Positions 5,874 to 6,035 of a DNA stretch of 6,035 nt are shown here, piece after piece. The translations under genes and the position numbers were made by a program. Numbering within the stretch: position 1 is the stretch's first letter; every line of letters begins with the position of its first letter. Below the pieces are notes generated by a model. It saw only the letters and a program-made list of their open reading frames with translations. It did not search any database and was not told where the DNA came from. The stretch comes from Deltaproteobacteria bacterium (GTDB taxonomy: Bacteria > Desulfobacterota > JADFXK01), in contig JADFYA010000192.1 of assembly GCA_015233285.1 (NCBI GenBank), positions 1-6,035 of the forward strand. The letters are read 5' to 3'.

Positions 5874-5911
5874 GTCATTGACTTAAGGGTGCCAGACAAT
5901 CGCTCTAATGT
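5874..5911 (+). repeat. 38-bp direct repeat, copy 1
   Basis: It begins GTCATTGACTTAAGG and ends CTAATGT. It matches 5998-6035 over 38 bases with one difference (T at 5904, G at 6028). Similarity stops abruptly at the left edge, just after the heptamer tract. Confidence 0.9.
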
Positions 5912-5935
5912 TTTAAAATAGCCAATTCCAAACAA

Positions 5936-5979
5936 GCCCCGGAGGGGCGCTCTAGGTTAGCCCAGGGCAACGCCCTGGG
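5936..5979. repeat. REP-like element with two hairpins
   Basis: The first hairpin pairs GCCCC (5936-5940) with GGGGC (5944-5948) around a 3-base loop. The second is an 8-bp perfect stem, CCCAGGGC (5961-5968) with GCCCTGGG (5972-5979), and loop AAC. Two GC-rich hairpins in a non-coding gap resemble bacterial REP or small non-autonomous palindromic elements. There is no T-tract, so it is not a standard terminator, though it could protect or pause the transcript of the regulator gene. Nothing coding is seen from 5840 to 6035. Confidence 0.6.
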
Positions 5980-5997
5980 AAATACGGCAGGTTACCT

Positions 5998-6035
5998 GTC
6001 ATTGACTTAAGGGTGCCAGACAATCGCGCTAATGT
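5998..6035 (+). repeat. 38-bp direct repeat, copy 2 (cut by the window end)
   Basis: Near-identical to 5874-5911 (37 of 38 bases), 124 bases further on. The match is still running when the window ends, so the true repeat may be longer and more copies may follow. Confidence 0.9.

Noticed and set aside
5498..5935. Minus-strand 145-codon open frame opposite the XRE-cupin gene
   Set aside because: It mirrors the cupin coding region, begins in the repeat tract and has no recognisable domain.
5961..5979. Rho-independent terminator for the XRE-cupin gene
   Set aside because: The 8-bp stem is strong but is followed by AAATACGG, not a T-tract; it fits a REP-like palindrome better.
5874..6035. CRISPR array suggested by two near-identical 38-bp repeats
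   Set aside because: The 86-base interval is too long for a spacer and contains its own hairpins, only two copies are visible, and no cas gene is present.

Overview
The window carries eight genes, all on the + strand, and ends in a repeat-rich intergenic tract. Gene style (GatC/GatA, a REC-HPt protein, an XRE-cupin regulator, a lipoprotein with an outer-membrane-type lipobox, clear Shine-Dalgarno sites, roughly even GC) fits a Gram-negative bacterium. An anaerobic Desulfobacterota (Deltaproteobacteria) member is my best guess, from the flavour of the XRE-cupin and GatA proteins; no marker here proves it.

Left block (about 1-2949). A candidate promoter with a perfect TATAAT box precedes three closely spaced genes: a short DUF1190 (YgiB/YjfM-like) lipoprotein, a YgiC/YjfC-type ATP-grasp ligase of the glutathionylspermidine synthetase family, and a four-helix DUF350 (YjfL-like) membrane protein. 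E. coli carries the same families in ygiBC and the yjf operon, so this looks like one envelope-associated operon, with a ligase between a lipoprotein and a membrane partner. A REC-HPt phosphorelay protein follows. The few in-frame codons just before it look like the last strand of a histidine-kinase ATPase domain, so it may be the surviving 3' end of a hybrid kinase, now with its own ribosome-binding site.

Middle block (2950-5244). A 185-base leader with three short palindromes and mutually exclusive hairpins, one covering the ribosome-binding site, precedes gatC and gatA. These are two of the three subunits of the tRNA-dependent amidotransferase that makes Gln-tRNA(Gln) and/or Asn-tRNA(Asn). 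gatB does not follow; in its place is an 82-residue protein I do not recognise.

Right block (5294-6035). An XRE-cupin transcription factor is followed, from within its stop codon, by a degenerate 7-bp tandem repeat (AACYCGN). Next come two near-identical 38-bp direct repeats, 124 bp apart, enclosing a REP-like module with two hairpins. The second copy runs into the window edge, so the element probably continues.

Most of the window is conventional. The parts most worth pursuing are the lipoprotein/ligase/DUF350 module (the lipoprotein ends in Gly-Gly, a possible ligase substrate), the possible kinase relic, the gatCA leader and the terminal repeats.
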